Below, piece after piece: positions 48,377 to 57,731 of a stretch of 64,000 nucleotides of DNA. The notes beneath the pieces are model-generated. The model was not told the origin of the DNA and searched no databases. It worked only from the letters and a program-made list of their open reading frames with translations. The translations under genes were made by a program, and so were the position numbers. Every line of letters begins with the position of its first letter. The first letter of the stretch is position 1. Source of the stretch: an uncultured Saprospiraceae bacterium (GTDB taxonomy: Bacteria; Bacteroidota; Bacteroidia; Chitinophagales; Saprospiraceae); assembly GCA_938015595.1 (NCBI GenBank), contig CALLPI010000015.1:60138-124137 (forward strand), written 5' to 3'.

Positions 48377-49672
48377 TCAATGTTTTTGCATGTAGTCAAT
48401 TGTCAAGCTACACAGTGTTTTTACGCCTAGGAGCATGCCTGCTTCGTCAATGTAGAAATCCGGCGTGTGGTGCGGTGGTGCGGTAGCAGGGTCTTGGCCA
48501 GGCGTCATGCCGCCCAAAAAAAGAAACAACCCCGGCACCTCGCGAGCGTAGTAGGCAAAGTCTTCCGCCCCTGTGACCGCCTTGGTCAGTAGTACGTTTT
48601 CCTTGCCAGCTACCAGGTGCAGGATGGGCATCATCTTTTCGGTTAGGTCTGGGTCATTATACACTACTGGTACATGCTTGAATATTTCCAACTTGGCCGT
48701 AGCGCCCATGCTTTCAGCAATGTTAGTAACCATGCGCTCTATATCGCCATGGATTTTGGCCTGCATACGAGTATCCAGCGTGCGAATGGTGCCTTCTATT
48801 TCTACCTCTTCTGGTATGATGTTATTGCGTACACCGCCCTGAATGCGCCCTACACTTATGACGGCAGCTTCGTTGGTTAGGTCGGTCTGGCGGCCGATGA
48901 TAAATTGAAACCCCTCTACAATCTGTGCCGCTACAGTGACGGGGTCCACGCCGGTCCAAGGGGTGGAGCCGTGGGTTTGCTTGCCCTTCACAGTGATGAG
49001 GAAGCGGTCAGCAGCGGCCATGGCGCCTCCGGGTTTGTAGCGGATTTTGCCTACCTCAGTGGCGGAGTTGATGTGTAGTCCGAAAATGACGTCCACTGTA
49101 GGGTCTTTGAGTACGCCTTCTTCTACCATCATTTTGGCACCGCCGTTTTCGCCGGGAGGTGCACCTTCTTCAGCTGGCTGAAAGATGAACACTACTGTGC
49201 CGCGCAGTTGGTCTTTCATTTGCGTGAGTACTTTGGCAGCGCCCATGAGCATGGCTACGTGTGCATCGTGCCCACAGGCGTGCATGACGCCCACTGTCTG
49301 GCCAGCATAAGTGCTTTTTTCTTTGGAAGCGAAGGGCAAGTCCACGCGTTCGGTTACGGGCAGGGCATCCATGTCGGCACGCAAAGCCACTACTGGGCCA
49401 GGCTTGCCTGTGCGCAGTATGCCTACTACGCCGGTATGTGCAATTCCGGTGCGTACTTCCAGTTTCAGGTTGTGCAAATGCCGGGCTACGTACTCGGCGG
49501 TTTTGTACTCGCGGTTCGACAATTCGGGATACTGGTGGATGTGCCGCCGCCATTGAATGACTTCTGGCTCTACCATACGCGCCAACTCATCTACTCTCGC
49601 GGTGAAGTGGTACTGCGCGGATGCTCCCAACGCCCAGGCAAGTAAAGCCATTCCTATAGATAAGCGCTTCAT
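48377..49672 (-). CDS. Exported M20 family amidohydrolase (IAA/hippurate hydrolase-like)
   Basis: Signal peptide MKRLSIGMALLAWALGASAQ; EVIQWRRHIHQYPELSNREYKTAEYV...VGVMHACGHDAHVAMLMGAAKVL...VFIFQPAEEG. Confidence 0.93.
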   Translation of the reverse strand: MKRLSIGMALLAWALGASAQYHFTARVDELARMVEPEVIQWRRHIHQYPELSNREYKTAEYVARHLHNLKLEVRTGIAHTGVVGILRTGKPGPVVALRADMDALPVTERVDLPFASKEKSTYAGQTVGVMHACGHDAHVAMLMGAAKVLTQMKDQLRGTVVFIFQPAEEGAPPGENGGAKMMVEEGVLKDPTVDVIFGLHINSATEVGKIRYKPGGAMAAADRFLITVKGKQTHGSTPWTGVDPVTVAAQIVEGFQFIIGRQTDLTNEAAVISVGRIQGGVRNNIIPEEVEIEGTIRTLDTRMQAKIHGDIERMVTNIAESMGATAKLEIFKHVPVVYNDPDLTEKMMPILHLVAGKENVLLTKAVTGAEDFAYYAREVPGLFLFLGGMTPGQDPATAPPHHTPDFYIDEAGMLLGVKTLCSLTIDYMQKH

Positions 49673-49675
49673 GGT

Positions 49676-51067
49676 CTATGAATTTTTGAGTGCTGCGTAG
49701 TTTTCATAAAAGTATGGTATAGTTTCGATACCTTTGTAGAAATTGAATACGCCGAAGTGTTCGTTGGGCGAATGTATGGCGTCAGAGTTGAGACCAAACC
49801 CCATAAGTACTGATTTGACACCTAGTACGCTTTCAAACAAGGCCACAATAGGGATACTGCCGCCTTCGCGCGAAGGTAGCGGCGCCTTGCCAAAGGTAGC
49901 TTCCATGGCTTTATGTGCTGCTTGGTATTCGGGGGTGTGGGTGGGCGTCACTACCGGAAACCCACCATGATGTGGCTTGACGACCACCTTCACCGAGGGT
50001 GGTGCAATGCTCTTAAAGTAGCGGGTAAACAACTCCGTAATCTTGTCGGGGTGCTGATGTGGTACTAAGCGCATGCTAATTTTGGCATAGGCTTTAGATG
50101 GCAGTACAGTTTTAGCGCCTTCGCCGATATATCCACCCCAAATGCCATTCACGTCGAGTGTGGGGCGTATGGAGGTACGCTCATGAGTGGTGTAGCCTTT
50201 TTCCCCCATCACCTCGTCAATGCCTAGAGCTGCTTTGTACTCATCTTCATTATGAGGTGCCTTGTTCATTTCAGCGCGCTCTGCAGGGCTTATTTCCTCT
50301 ACGTCGTCATAAAAGCCAGGTATGGTGATGTGGCGATCTTCGTCGTGCAGGGAGGCGATCATCTGGCAAAGTACGTTGATGGGGTTGGCCACAGCACCGC
50401 CATATACGCCGGAGTGGAGATCGCGGTTAGGGCCGGTCACCTCTACTTCTACGTAGCTGAGGCCACGCAGTCCAGTGGTGATGGAAGGTGTGTCGTTAGC
50501 TATGATGCTGGTATCGGAGATAAGCACTACATCGCAGGCGAGTTTGTCTTTGTTTGCTTCACAATACTTGCCCAGATTGACTGAGCCGACTTCCTCCTCG
50601 CCTTCGATCATGAATTTGACATTGCAGGGCAAGGCATTGCAGGCCATCATAGCCTCGAAAGCCTTTACGTGCATGTACACCTGGCCTTTGTCATCGCAGG
50701 AGCCGCGCGCAAAGATAGCGCCTTGTGGGTGCAAATCTGTGGGTTTGATAACTGGGTCAAATGGGCCAGATTCCCAAAGGTCAATCGGGTCGGGTGGTTG
50801 TACATCGTAGTGGCCATAAACCAATACAGTAGGTAAGTTAGCACCTATGATTTTTTCGCCATACACAATAGGGTGCCCTTCAGTAGTGCACACTTCTACG
50901 GCATCAGCGCCAGCAGCGCGCAGTTTATCCGCTACGGCTTCGGCCATGCGCTGTACATCAGCTTTGTAGGCAGGATCGGCACTAATGGAGGGAATGCGCA
51001 GCCAATCGAGCAATTCGTGGAGGAAGCGCTCTTTGTGTTCAGCAATATAAGCCTGTACTTTTTGCAT
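49676..51067 (-). CDS. M20 family dipeptidase
   Basis: LHELLDWLRIPSISADPAYKADVQRMAEAVADKLRAAGADAVEV...VLVYGHYDVQPPDPIDLWESGPFDPVI...IFARGSCDDKGQVYMHVKAFEA. Confidence 0.94.
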   Translation of the reverse strand: MQKVQAYIAEHKERFLHELLDWLRIPSISADPAYKADVQRMAEAVADKLRAAGADAVEVCTTEGHPIVYGEKIIGANLPTVLVYGHYDVQPPDPIDLWESGPFDPVIKPTDLHPQGAIFARGSCDDKGQVYMHVKAFEAMMACNALPCNVKFMIEGEEEVGSVNLGKYCEANKDKLACDVVLISDTSIIANDTPSITTGLRGLSYVEVEVTGPNRDLHSGVYGGAVANPINVLCQMIASLHDEDRHITIPGFYDDVEEISPAERAEMNKAPHNEDEYKAALGIDEVMGEKGYTTHERTSIRPTLDVNGIWGGYIGEGAKTVLPSKAYAKISMRLVPHQHPDKITELFTRYFKSIAPPSVKVVVKPHHGGFPVVTPTHTPEYQAAHKAMEATFGKAPLPSREGGSIPIVALFESVLGVKSVLMGFGLNSDAIHSPNEHFGVFNFYKGIETIPYFYENYAALKNS

Positions 51068-51111
51068 ATAGTTGAATTGATTTTATTTTGAAAGCGCCAA
51101 GATAGGGACTT

Positions 51112-51921
51112 TCACGAATAATACTGCTGCAGTAGTGCTGCAACTTCAGTTTCTTCGAGTTTTCGTTTGAGCTCACCCTCATAGGCCATGGAGATATAGC
51201 CAGTTTCTTCCGACACTACAAAGGCGGCTACGTTGGCTCGCTCGGTGATGCCTACAGCTGCGCGGTGGCGCAGCCCCACACTTTTGGGCAGGTCTATCTT
51301 ATCGCTCAGTGGCAAGATACATCCCGCCATGAGCACCTTCCCCTCCCCTATCAGCACGGCGCCATCGTGCAGCGGGCTTTCCTTCTGAAAAATACTCTCT
51401 ATAAGCTGTACGCTAATTTCAGCATTGAGTACAAACCCCTGGTTTACAATGCCTTCGAGTTTGATATTGCCTGCCAATACGAGCAAAGCTCCCATTTTTT
51501 TGCGGCTCATGCGTAGCAGTGCTTCTGTAAGTGCCTGTACTTGCCATTCGCGTTGCCTGGATTGAGGCAGATTGTTGTCGAGCAACGACCCCAGTATGCG
51601 GGCTTGTCGCTTGAAGGCTGTGTCGCCCAAGTATAGGAGAATGCGCCGGATTTCCTGCTGGAAAATGATAACCAATACGATAACCCCCACATTCACAAAT
51701 TGATCCAGTACGGCCGAGAGCAAATCCATCTTAAGCCGGGCCACCAGCCACCACACAACGTAGAGCACCATTAGTCCGGCAAAAATAGTGTAGGCAATGG
51801 TACCCTTGAGGAGCTTATACAATTGGTAGATTAAAAACCCCACAATGAGGATGTCCAGCAAATCCCATATGCGGATAGGCAAAAACCCAATGCGCGCCAA
51901 CAAACAAAGCAGTGAATACAT
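51112..51921 (-). CDS. cdaA: Diadenylate cyclase (CdaA family)
   Basis: MYSLLCLLARIGFLPIRIWDLLDILIVGFLIYQLYKLLKGT...SPLHDGAVLIGEGKVLMAGCILPLS...LGLRHRAAVGITERANVAAFVVSEETG-type DGA/RHR motifs (GLRHRAAVG). The ORF-track start at 52320 is too far upstream and antisense to the next gene. Confidence 0.95.
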   Translation of the reverse strand: MYSLLCLLARIGFLPIRIWDLLDILIVGFLIYQLYKLLKGTIAYTIFAGLMVLYVVWWLVARLKMDLLSAVLDQFVNVGVIVLVIIFQQEIRRILLYLGDTAFKRQARILGSLLDNNLPQSRQREWQVQALTEALLRMSRKKMGALLVLAGNIKLEGIVNQGFVLNAEISVQLIESIFQKESPLHDGAVLIGEGKVLMAGCILPLSDKIDLPKSVGLRHRAAVGITERANVAAFVVSEETGYISMAYEGELKRKLEETEVAALLQQYYS

Positions 51922-52003
51922 GCTACAAAAAAAGCGAATATCGGGCATTGCTCGCAAAATTTGCGTATTTTTGCCCATTCCCATGTGCAAAACCGAGCAA
52001 AGT

Positions 52004-53227
52004 ATGCAAACTTTACATCTGCTGGCCGCCACCGTTCTCATCTTTTTCGGCGGGTTGCTGCTGCCAGCGCCACTCCCTGCCCAAGAGATCCGCACCAATG
52101 AAAAAGGCGAGAAAATCATCGTGTATCCCGACGGCTCCTGGCAATATTTCACCATTTTTGGAGGTTCTAAAGATGTGCTGTTCGACCCCAAAGACGCCCC
52201 CAGTGCCCGCGAGGAGTCGGATTTTGCCAGCAAGTACCCCGTTTTCAGAGGCGAAATAGCACCCATGGACCTGGCACTGGCTATCCCCGAGGAGTACGCT
52301 CGCAAAATTGCCGTGCGCAAGGCTCAAATTGCCGCTGAAGCCCGCGACATCGCCCAGAAACGCGCTAGCGAAGCCCAGAACCAATTGCAAAAACTAGAGC
52401 AAGACCTCATACGCCTGCGCCAGCAAAACGCTCCTGAAGCCGACGTCCAACGCCTGCAACTACGCCTGGAATCGGCTCGTAAAACCCAGCAGGAAACCCA
52501 GCAGGAAGTAGCTATAGCTCAGCGCACTGCTGCCGAAGCCGACCAACTCACCCAAAAAGGCGTCTATCTGAAGCAGCTGCGCTCCCAGCGCAAAAGCGAA
52601 CTCAAGGCCAATAAAGCGCCATCCGTCGCTGGTGCCACCCTTCAATCGGCCGATCTCCTGGCTGGCCTAGCCCTAGCCGACATGCCTCCCGGTACCCTCA
52701 ACACTGCAGAACTGCTCTATAACGCCCCTTCGCCGGGCTGCCGTATTGCCTTTGAAGGTGTGGATCCTGAACTCAGGCAATATCGCCGCGATGTACAAAA
52801 ACAAACTTTCTTTACCTATACTGACGAACGCCTGCGGCGCTTTCTCAAAGACAAAGAGTACCTGCGCTGTGAAGGCTACGCCACCTCCATCGGCGGTTAT
52901 CGTTTCATCTCTCTGCAATTTTCCTTTGCCTACCCTAATGCCCGCGAAGCCTATGGTTTCATCGAAAAGGGCAGTATCCTCACTATTAAGTTATTAGATG
53001 GCAACTTTATCAACCTACGCTCCGGCAAAATGGATAGAGGTAGCTACAACACCCAAACTGGGGTACTTACCTACAGCGTCCACTACCCTATTGATCGAAG
53101 CCAGATCAACCTCCTGCGACAAAGCGAAGTGGATAGCGTACTCGTCTTCTGGAGCAGCGGCTATGAAGAATACGAAGTCTTTGAAATTGACTTTTTTATC
53201 AATCAACTGACCTGCCTCGAAAAATGA
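52004..53227 (+). CDS. Exported coiled-coil hypothetical protein
   Basis: MQTLHLLAATVLIFFGGLLLPAPLPAQEIRTNEKGEKIIVYPDGSWQYF; coiled coil at AAEARDIAQKRASEAQNQLQKLEQDLIRLRQQNAPEADVQRLQLRLESARK. Confidence 0.75.
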   Translation: MQTLHLLAATVLIFFGGLLLPAPLPAQEIRTNEKGEKIIVYPDGSWQYFTIFGGSKDVLFDPKDAPSAREESDFASKYPVFRGEIAPMDLALAIPEEYARKIAVRKAQIAAEARDIAQKRASEAQNQLQKLEQDLIRLRQQNAPEADVQRLQLRLESARKTQQETQQEVAIAQRTAAEADQLTQKGVYLKQLRSQRKSELKANKAPSVAGATLQSADLLAGLALADMPPGTLNTAELLYNAPSPGCRIAFEGVDPELRQYRRDVQKQTFFTYTDERLRRFLKDKEYLRCEGYATSIGGYRFISLQFSFAYPNAREAYGFIEKGSILTIKLLDGNFINLRSGKMDRGSYNTQTGVLTYSVHYPIDRSQINLLRQSEVDSVLVFWSSGYEEYEVFEIDFFINQLTCLEK

Positions 53228-53856
53228 ACCGGTACGAACACGACACTCTCGAACAAGAACTCAAAAGCATACAGATGCTAGGCCTCCAGCTTCCTACTGA
53301 CCCCCGCTGGGTAAACTTAGCCGAAATGGAACTGGAGGAAATCCTGACCGACCACGCCTATTGCGAGCAAAAAGCCGCCACCTCCTGCATCTCGCTCATC
53401 CAGCAATACCCCGACAAGACAGATATGGTTAAGAGCCTGGCGCCCATCGTTACAGAGGAGTGGGGGCACTTCCGCGCCGTACTGGCCGAAATGGAGAAGA
53501 GAGGCCTGAAACTAGGCCGCCAGCGCAAGGATGAATACGTGAATGAGTTGCTCAAGTTTCAGAAAAAGGGCGGCAGCCGCGAAGATGCTCTCTTGGAAAA
53601 ACTCCTGGTGTGCGCCCTCATAGAAGCTCGCAGTTGCGAGCGCTTTCGCCTACTATCGCTCTACATTAGCGACCCCGAATTGCGTGGTTTTTACCACCGC
53701 TTCATGGTGTCAGAGGCTGGGCACTACCGCCTGTTCATTGACCTGGCTAAACAATATGCCGGCGAAGCAAAAACCCGCCAACGCTGGCAGGAATATCTGG
53801 CCAAAGAGGCCGAAATCATGCGTGAACTGGAACTTAGAGGGGATAGAATGCATTGA
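53224..53856 (+). CDS. miaE: tRNA-(ms[2]io[6]A)-hydroxylase
   Basis: WVNLAEMELEEILTDHAYCEQKAATSCISLIQQYP...EEWGHFRAVLAEMEKRGLKLG...LLVCALIEARSCERFRLLS...SEAGHYRLF (di-iron ligands). Start overlaps the upstream stop. Confidence 0.94.
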   Translation: MNRYEHDTLEQELKSIQMLGLQLPTDPRWVNLAEMELEEILTDHAYCEQKAATSCISLIQQYPDKTDMVKSLAPIVTEEWGHFRAVLAEMEKRGLKLGRQRKDEYVNELLKFQKKGGSREDALLEKLLVCALIEARSCERFRLLSLYISDPELRGFYHRFMVSEAGHYRLFIDLAKQYAGEAKTRQRWQEYLAKEAEIMRELELRGDRMH

Positions 53857-54166
53857 TTAGCCATTCGGAGTACATCTGCTAATGTCAAAATAACAAACAT
53901 GTAAGCCATGACAATGGCCAGCGCACAGAGATTTTTGCAATGTGCGCTGTAAAAATTCTTGTAGTTTACAAAAAGTTGCTACTTTTGAGCTTGACTGTCA
54001 TCCTTTTCTACTGGCATTTCACATAAAAGCGAGGTAGCGGCTCCAACTGGCAAACCTGGGCTTCATACGCTTACTATATGAACCCAAAGCATCGCTTTTT
54101 CGCCAGAGCAAAAAACCTTCATGCTGACTTTCCATTTTTTTTATATTGCAAAAACATTGACACACC

Positions 54167-54541
54167 ATGAAAATCCTACCGCTCTTTGCTTCATTGCTGC
54201 TGATTGTAGCCTGCAACTCTACCAAAAAAGCCGAGCGCGTCTATGGTGATGCGCTCTTTCAGCATTGGATTCACTCCTTTGAGGATGATACCGACAGCTA
54301 CAAGGCCTATCGCCCAGCGGCGTATGCCTTCCCGCCAGCACGTGGCCGCGAGGGCTTCGAGTTGAAAAAAGACGGCAACTTTACGTTCTACGCCATTGCG
54401 CCTACCGACGGCAGCCAGGCCATTGCAGGCACCTGGAAACTAACAGGTAAGCGAACACTCAGTATCCAGTTGAAAAATGGTACGGCTATGACTATTGAAC
54501 TGTTGGAAGTGGGGCAAGACATGCTCAAAGCTATCAAATAG
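54167..54541 (+). CDS. Small lipoprotein (lipocalin-like/DUF)
   Basis: MKILPLFASLLLIVACNSTKKAERVYGDALFQHWIHSFEDDTDSYKAYRPAAYAFPPARGREGFELKKDGNFTFYAIAPTDGSQAIAGTWKLTGKRTLSIQL. Confidence 0.75.
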   Translation: MKILPLFASLLLIVACNSTKKAERVYGDALFQHWIHSFEDDTDSYKAYRPAAYAFPPARGREGFELKKDGNFTFYAIAPTDGSQAIAGTWKLTGKRTLSIQLKNGTAMTIELLEVGQDMLKAIK

Positions 54542-54691
54542 CAAAGAAGAGTTCGTACACAAAGGAAGCAAAGGTCGCAAAGTTTAGTAGCGCTGTGCTT
54601 GCGCTGTTTTTCGAGCAGAGGAGTGCAAAGGCCATCCGCCTACTGCTGGCTGCTCATTGACTTGAATACTTCACCAAAACCGCTTTTTACA

Positions 54692-57637
54692 ATGAAAAAT
54701 CTTACGTCCCAATTGCTGCTGTGGGCCTTGCTACTGGCGGCGTCTCTCGGTGCGCTCCAGGCGCAAACACTAGAGTCTTTTCAGACGCGCCTTCAGCAGC
54801 GCGAAGCTACCTACATTCCTATGCTTCGCAGCAAAGCGGCAGGTCTAGACGCTCCTACCCTACCTCTATTAGAATACACGCCGGAGCCGCAACAGCGCAC
54901 TTGCCACACTATGCATGCCGATGCTGACCTGCGCGCTCACTACCCCCAGCTTGGCACACTCGACGATTTTGAAGCCGCTATGCAGATGCACTTGGGCGTG
55001 TATTCGAACCAAGTAGAAACTCGCGACCCGCAGGCTAACATCATCACCATACCTATCATCGTACACGTAGTACACAACGGCGAACCCGTAGGCACGGGCG
55101 CCAACATCAGCGCTGCGCAGGTGATGTCACAGATTGCCGTGCTCAACGAAGACTTTGGCCGTACTGGCGCAGGCTTCAACGATCATCCTGCCGGCGCCGA
55201 TACTGAAATTCGCTTTGCGCCTGCCCTGCGCGACCCCAACGGCAACCTCCTGGCTGAGCCTGGCATCCGCCGCGTCAATGGCATGCGCGCCTTCTGGACC
55301 TACGATGCTATTCAGGCTACCCTCAAGCCCAATACCATCTGGGATCCTAACCGCTACCTCAATGTGTGGACGGTGCAATTTGGTGGGGCAGACCAAGGAT
55401 TGCTCGGCTACGCCCAGTTCCCCAGTTTTTCTAACCTCCCGGGGTTTGAGCAAAACGAAGGTCCAGCCAGTACCGATGGCGTAGTCATTCGATGGCAAAC
55501 CTTTGGCCGCACCGGCAACGTACAAGCGCCCTACAACCGCGGGCGCACCACCACCCACGAAATAGGCCACTGGCTGGGTTTGCGCCATATATGGGGCGAT
55601 GGTGGCTGCGGTGTGGACGACTTCTGCACTGACACGCCCACTTCTGGCCAGCCCAATTACAACTGCGTGGCCGTAACCAGCTGCGGCAGCCCTGATATGA
55701 TTGAAAACTATATGGACTACTCCCAGGACGCCTGCATGAATATTTTTACCCAGTGCCAAAAGGAACGCATGCGCACCGTGCTCAACAACAGCCCGCGTCG
55801 CAAGGAACTGCGCAACTCCAACGTACACATCAATACCGGCGGTAACCCCATGGCGCCAGTAGCACAGTTTACGGCAAATCGCACCAATATATGCTCCGGG
55901 CAAAACATTATCTTCACCAGCCAGTCCACCAACAATCCCACTACCTATACCTGGCGAATTTTTGACGAAGACGGCATGCTGCTCAACACCTTTAACGGCC
56001 CCAGCCTAAATCTTACCTTCAACACGCAGGGTATTTATAGCATAGAACTCAGCGTGAGCAATGCCGCCGGCACTAGCACCGTACGCCGCGAAAACTTCGT
56101 CACGGTACTGTCTGCTACTACCTACACCCAACTCATTGAAGATGCCGAAAACCTCAGTACAGCCTTTCGCGACTGGCTGCTATACAACCCGGATGCCGAC
56201 CGCACTTTTGAGTACGCCAACGTCAGTTCCTTCGGTATGGGCGTGCGCAGCATCCGGTTTGACAATTACAGCACCGACGACGATCCTTCCGGCACAGTGG
56301 ACGCGCTGGTTAGCCCGGCCATCAACCTGAGCAATAACCCCAACCCCTACTTATATTTCGAGCATGCTTACGCCCAGTATGATGGCGAGTATTCCGACAC
56401 GCTGGTGTTGTTTTACTCTACCGACTGCGGGGCGACTTTTACCCCTTTTTGGTTTAAAGGCGGTAGAGAATTAGCCACCGCGCCGCCCACTACCAACGCC
56501 TTTGTGCCCAGTGCCAACCAATGGGCTGCTAACCAGATCAGCCTGGGATTCCTGGCTGGGCAGCCTAGGGTACATTTCCTGATTGCCAATTTCTCCGGTT
56601 GGGGCAATAACCTGTATCTCGATGAAATCTCGTTTGTAAATGCTCAGAACTTCACCAATGGCCCGCCGCAACCCAACCTATATACCGCTCGCCGCGCGGT
56701 ATGTGCTGGCGAAACCATATTATTTGAAGATATTTCCTCCAACTTCCCACGCCAGTGGCAATGGCAGTTTCCCGGAGGTACGCCTTCTACTTCTACTGCC
56801 CAGCATCCGCGCGTGCAATACGATACTCCCGGCACATACTCTGTTGGTCTGGCGGTGTCTAACAACCTGGGCAGTAATGCTGGCACCGCTCAAAACTACA
56901 TCCAAGTACTGGCACTACCCAATATTTTGGTCACAGCCAGTCAGTTGCCTGCATGCGGAGGGACGCCCGTAACGCTTATCGCCTCTGGAGCCAGTACATA
57001 CGAGTGGTACGACCAACGCAGTGGCAACCTCATTTTTGAAGGTGATCAACTCACCGTGCGCCTGTATAGCGATTGGGACTTTGTAATCATCGGAACCAAT
57101 AGCGCGGGGTGTAGTCATGCAGTATCGCTCACAGTGCCGGTCAGTGGGCCACCAGCGCCTACCATCACCCAAAACGGCAACATTTTGACCAGTAGCACGG
57201 CCACGGCTTACCAATGGTACTTTAATGGCAATACCATTCCGGCCAACCAAGGCGGTACATCGCAATCCATACAGGCGCTGGCTTCGGGGGTATATGTGGT
57301 GCAGGTATTCAATGCGGCAGGATGCTCTAGCCTGTCTAATCCGTTCCAGCTCACTTCTACGAGTAGCAGCAGTGTACAAGATATCAGCCAAGCCATGTAC
57401 GTGTTTCCCAACCCCAGCCAGAGTAGCCTGCAAGTGTCCTTGGTGCATGCGGCGCGTGGTGCGTTTGGCCTGGAATTGCACAACATCCTGGGACAATGCG
57501 TGTACCGAGAACAAATCCAAAAAGACGGCGAGCAGTTAGAGCATCGCCTCGATATTGGCACTCTGCCCGTCGGGGTGTACTGGATTTCGCTGCGCCACGC
57601 CCAGTATCGCGGCGTAGTCAGGGTGGTGAAGGAGTAG
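54692..57637 (+). CDS. Pappalysin-like (M43) zinc metalloprotease with PKD domains and T9SS type A sorting domain
   Basis: TTTHEIGHWLGLRHIWGDGGCGVDDFCTDTPTSGQPNYNC (HExxHxxGxxH); PKD segments; CTD MYVFPNPSQSSLQVSLVHAARGAFGLELHNILGQCVY...LPVGVYWISLRHAQYRGVVRVVKE. Confidence 0.93.
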   Translation: MKNLTSQLLLWALLLAASLGALQAQTLESFQTRLQQREATYIPMLRSKAAGLDAPTLPLLEYTPEPQQRTCHTMHADADLRAHYPQLGTLDDFEAAMQMHLGVYSNQVETRDPQANIITIPIIVHVVHNGEPVGTGANISAAQVMSQIAVLNEDFGRTGAGFNDHPAGADTEIRFAPALRDPNGNLLAEPGIRRVNGMRAFWTYDAIQATLKPNTIWDPNRYLNVWTVQFGGADQGLLGYAQFPSFSNLPGFEQNEGPASTDGVVIRWQTFGRTGNVQAPYNRGRTTTHEIGHWLGLRHIWGDGGCGVDDFCTDTPTSGQPNYNCVAVTSCGSPDMIENYMDYSQDACMNIFTQCQKERMRTVLNNSPRRKELRNSNVHINTGGNPMAPVAQFTANRTNICSGQNIIFTSQSTNNPTTYTWRIFDEDGMLLNTFNGPSLNLTFNTQGIYSIELSVSNAAGTSTVRRENFVTVLSATTYTQLIEDAENLSTAFRDWLLYNPDADRTFEYANVSSFGMGVRSIRFDNYSTDDDPSGTVDALVSPAINLSNNPNPYLYFEHAYAQYDGEYSDTLVLFYSTDCGATFTPFWFKGGRELATAPPTTNAFVPSANQWAANQISLGFLAGQPRVHFLIANFSGWGNNLYLDEISFVNAQNFTNGPPQPNLYTARRAVCAGETILFEDISSNFPRQWQWQFPGGTPSTSTAQHPRVQYDTPGTYSVGLAVSNNLGSNAGTAQNYIQVLALPNILVTASQLPACGGTPVTLIASGASTYEWYDQRSGNLIFEGDQLTVRLYSDWDFVIIGTNSAGCSHAVSLTVPVSGPPAPTITQNGNILTSSTATAYQWYFNGNTIPANQGGTSQSIQALASGVYVVQVFNAAGCSSLSNPFQLTSTSSSSVQDISQAMYVFPNPSQSSLQVSLVHAARGAFGLELHNILGQCVYREQIQKDGEQLEHRLDIGTLPVGVYWISLRHAQYRGVVRVVKE

Positions 57638-57644
57638 CGTGCCA

Positions 57645-57663
57645 GGGGGCACTCAAAGCCCCC
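57645..57663 (+). terminator. Possible hairpin after the metalloprotease gene
   Basis: gggggc-actcaaa-gccccc just after the stop; only a weak pyrimidine tail. Confidence 0.3.
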
Positions 57664-57731
57664 ACCCTTCTCTGAGCAGTGCCGAGGGTTTGAACTTTCG
57701 GATTTAGTAGTATCACTTGCCGGCGCGCAGG

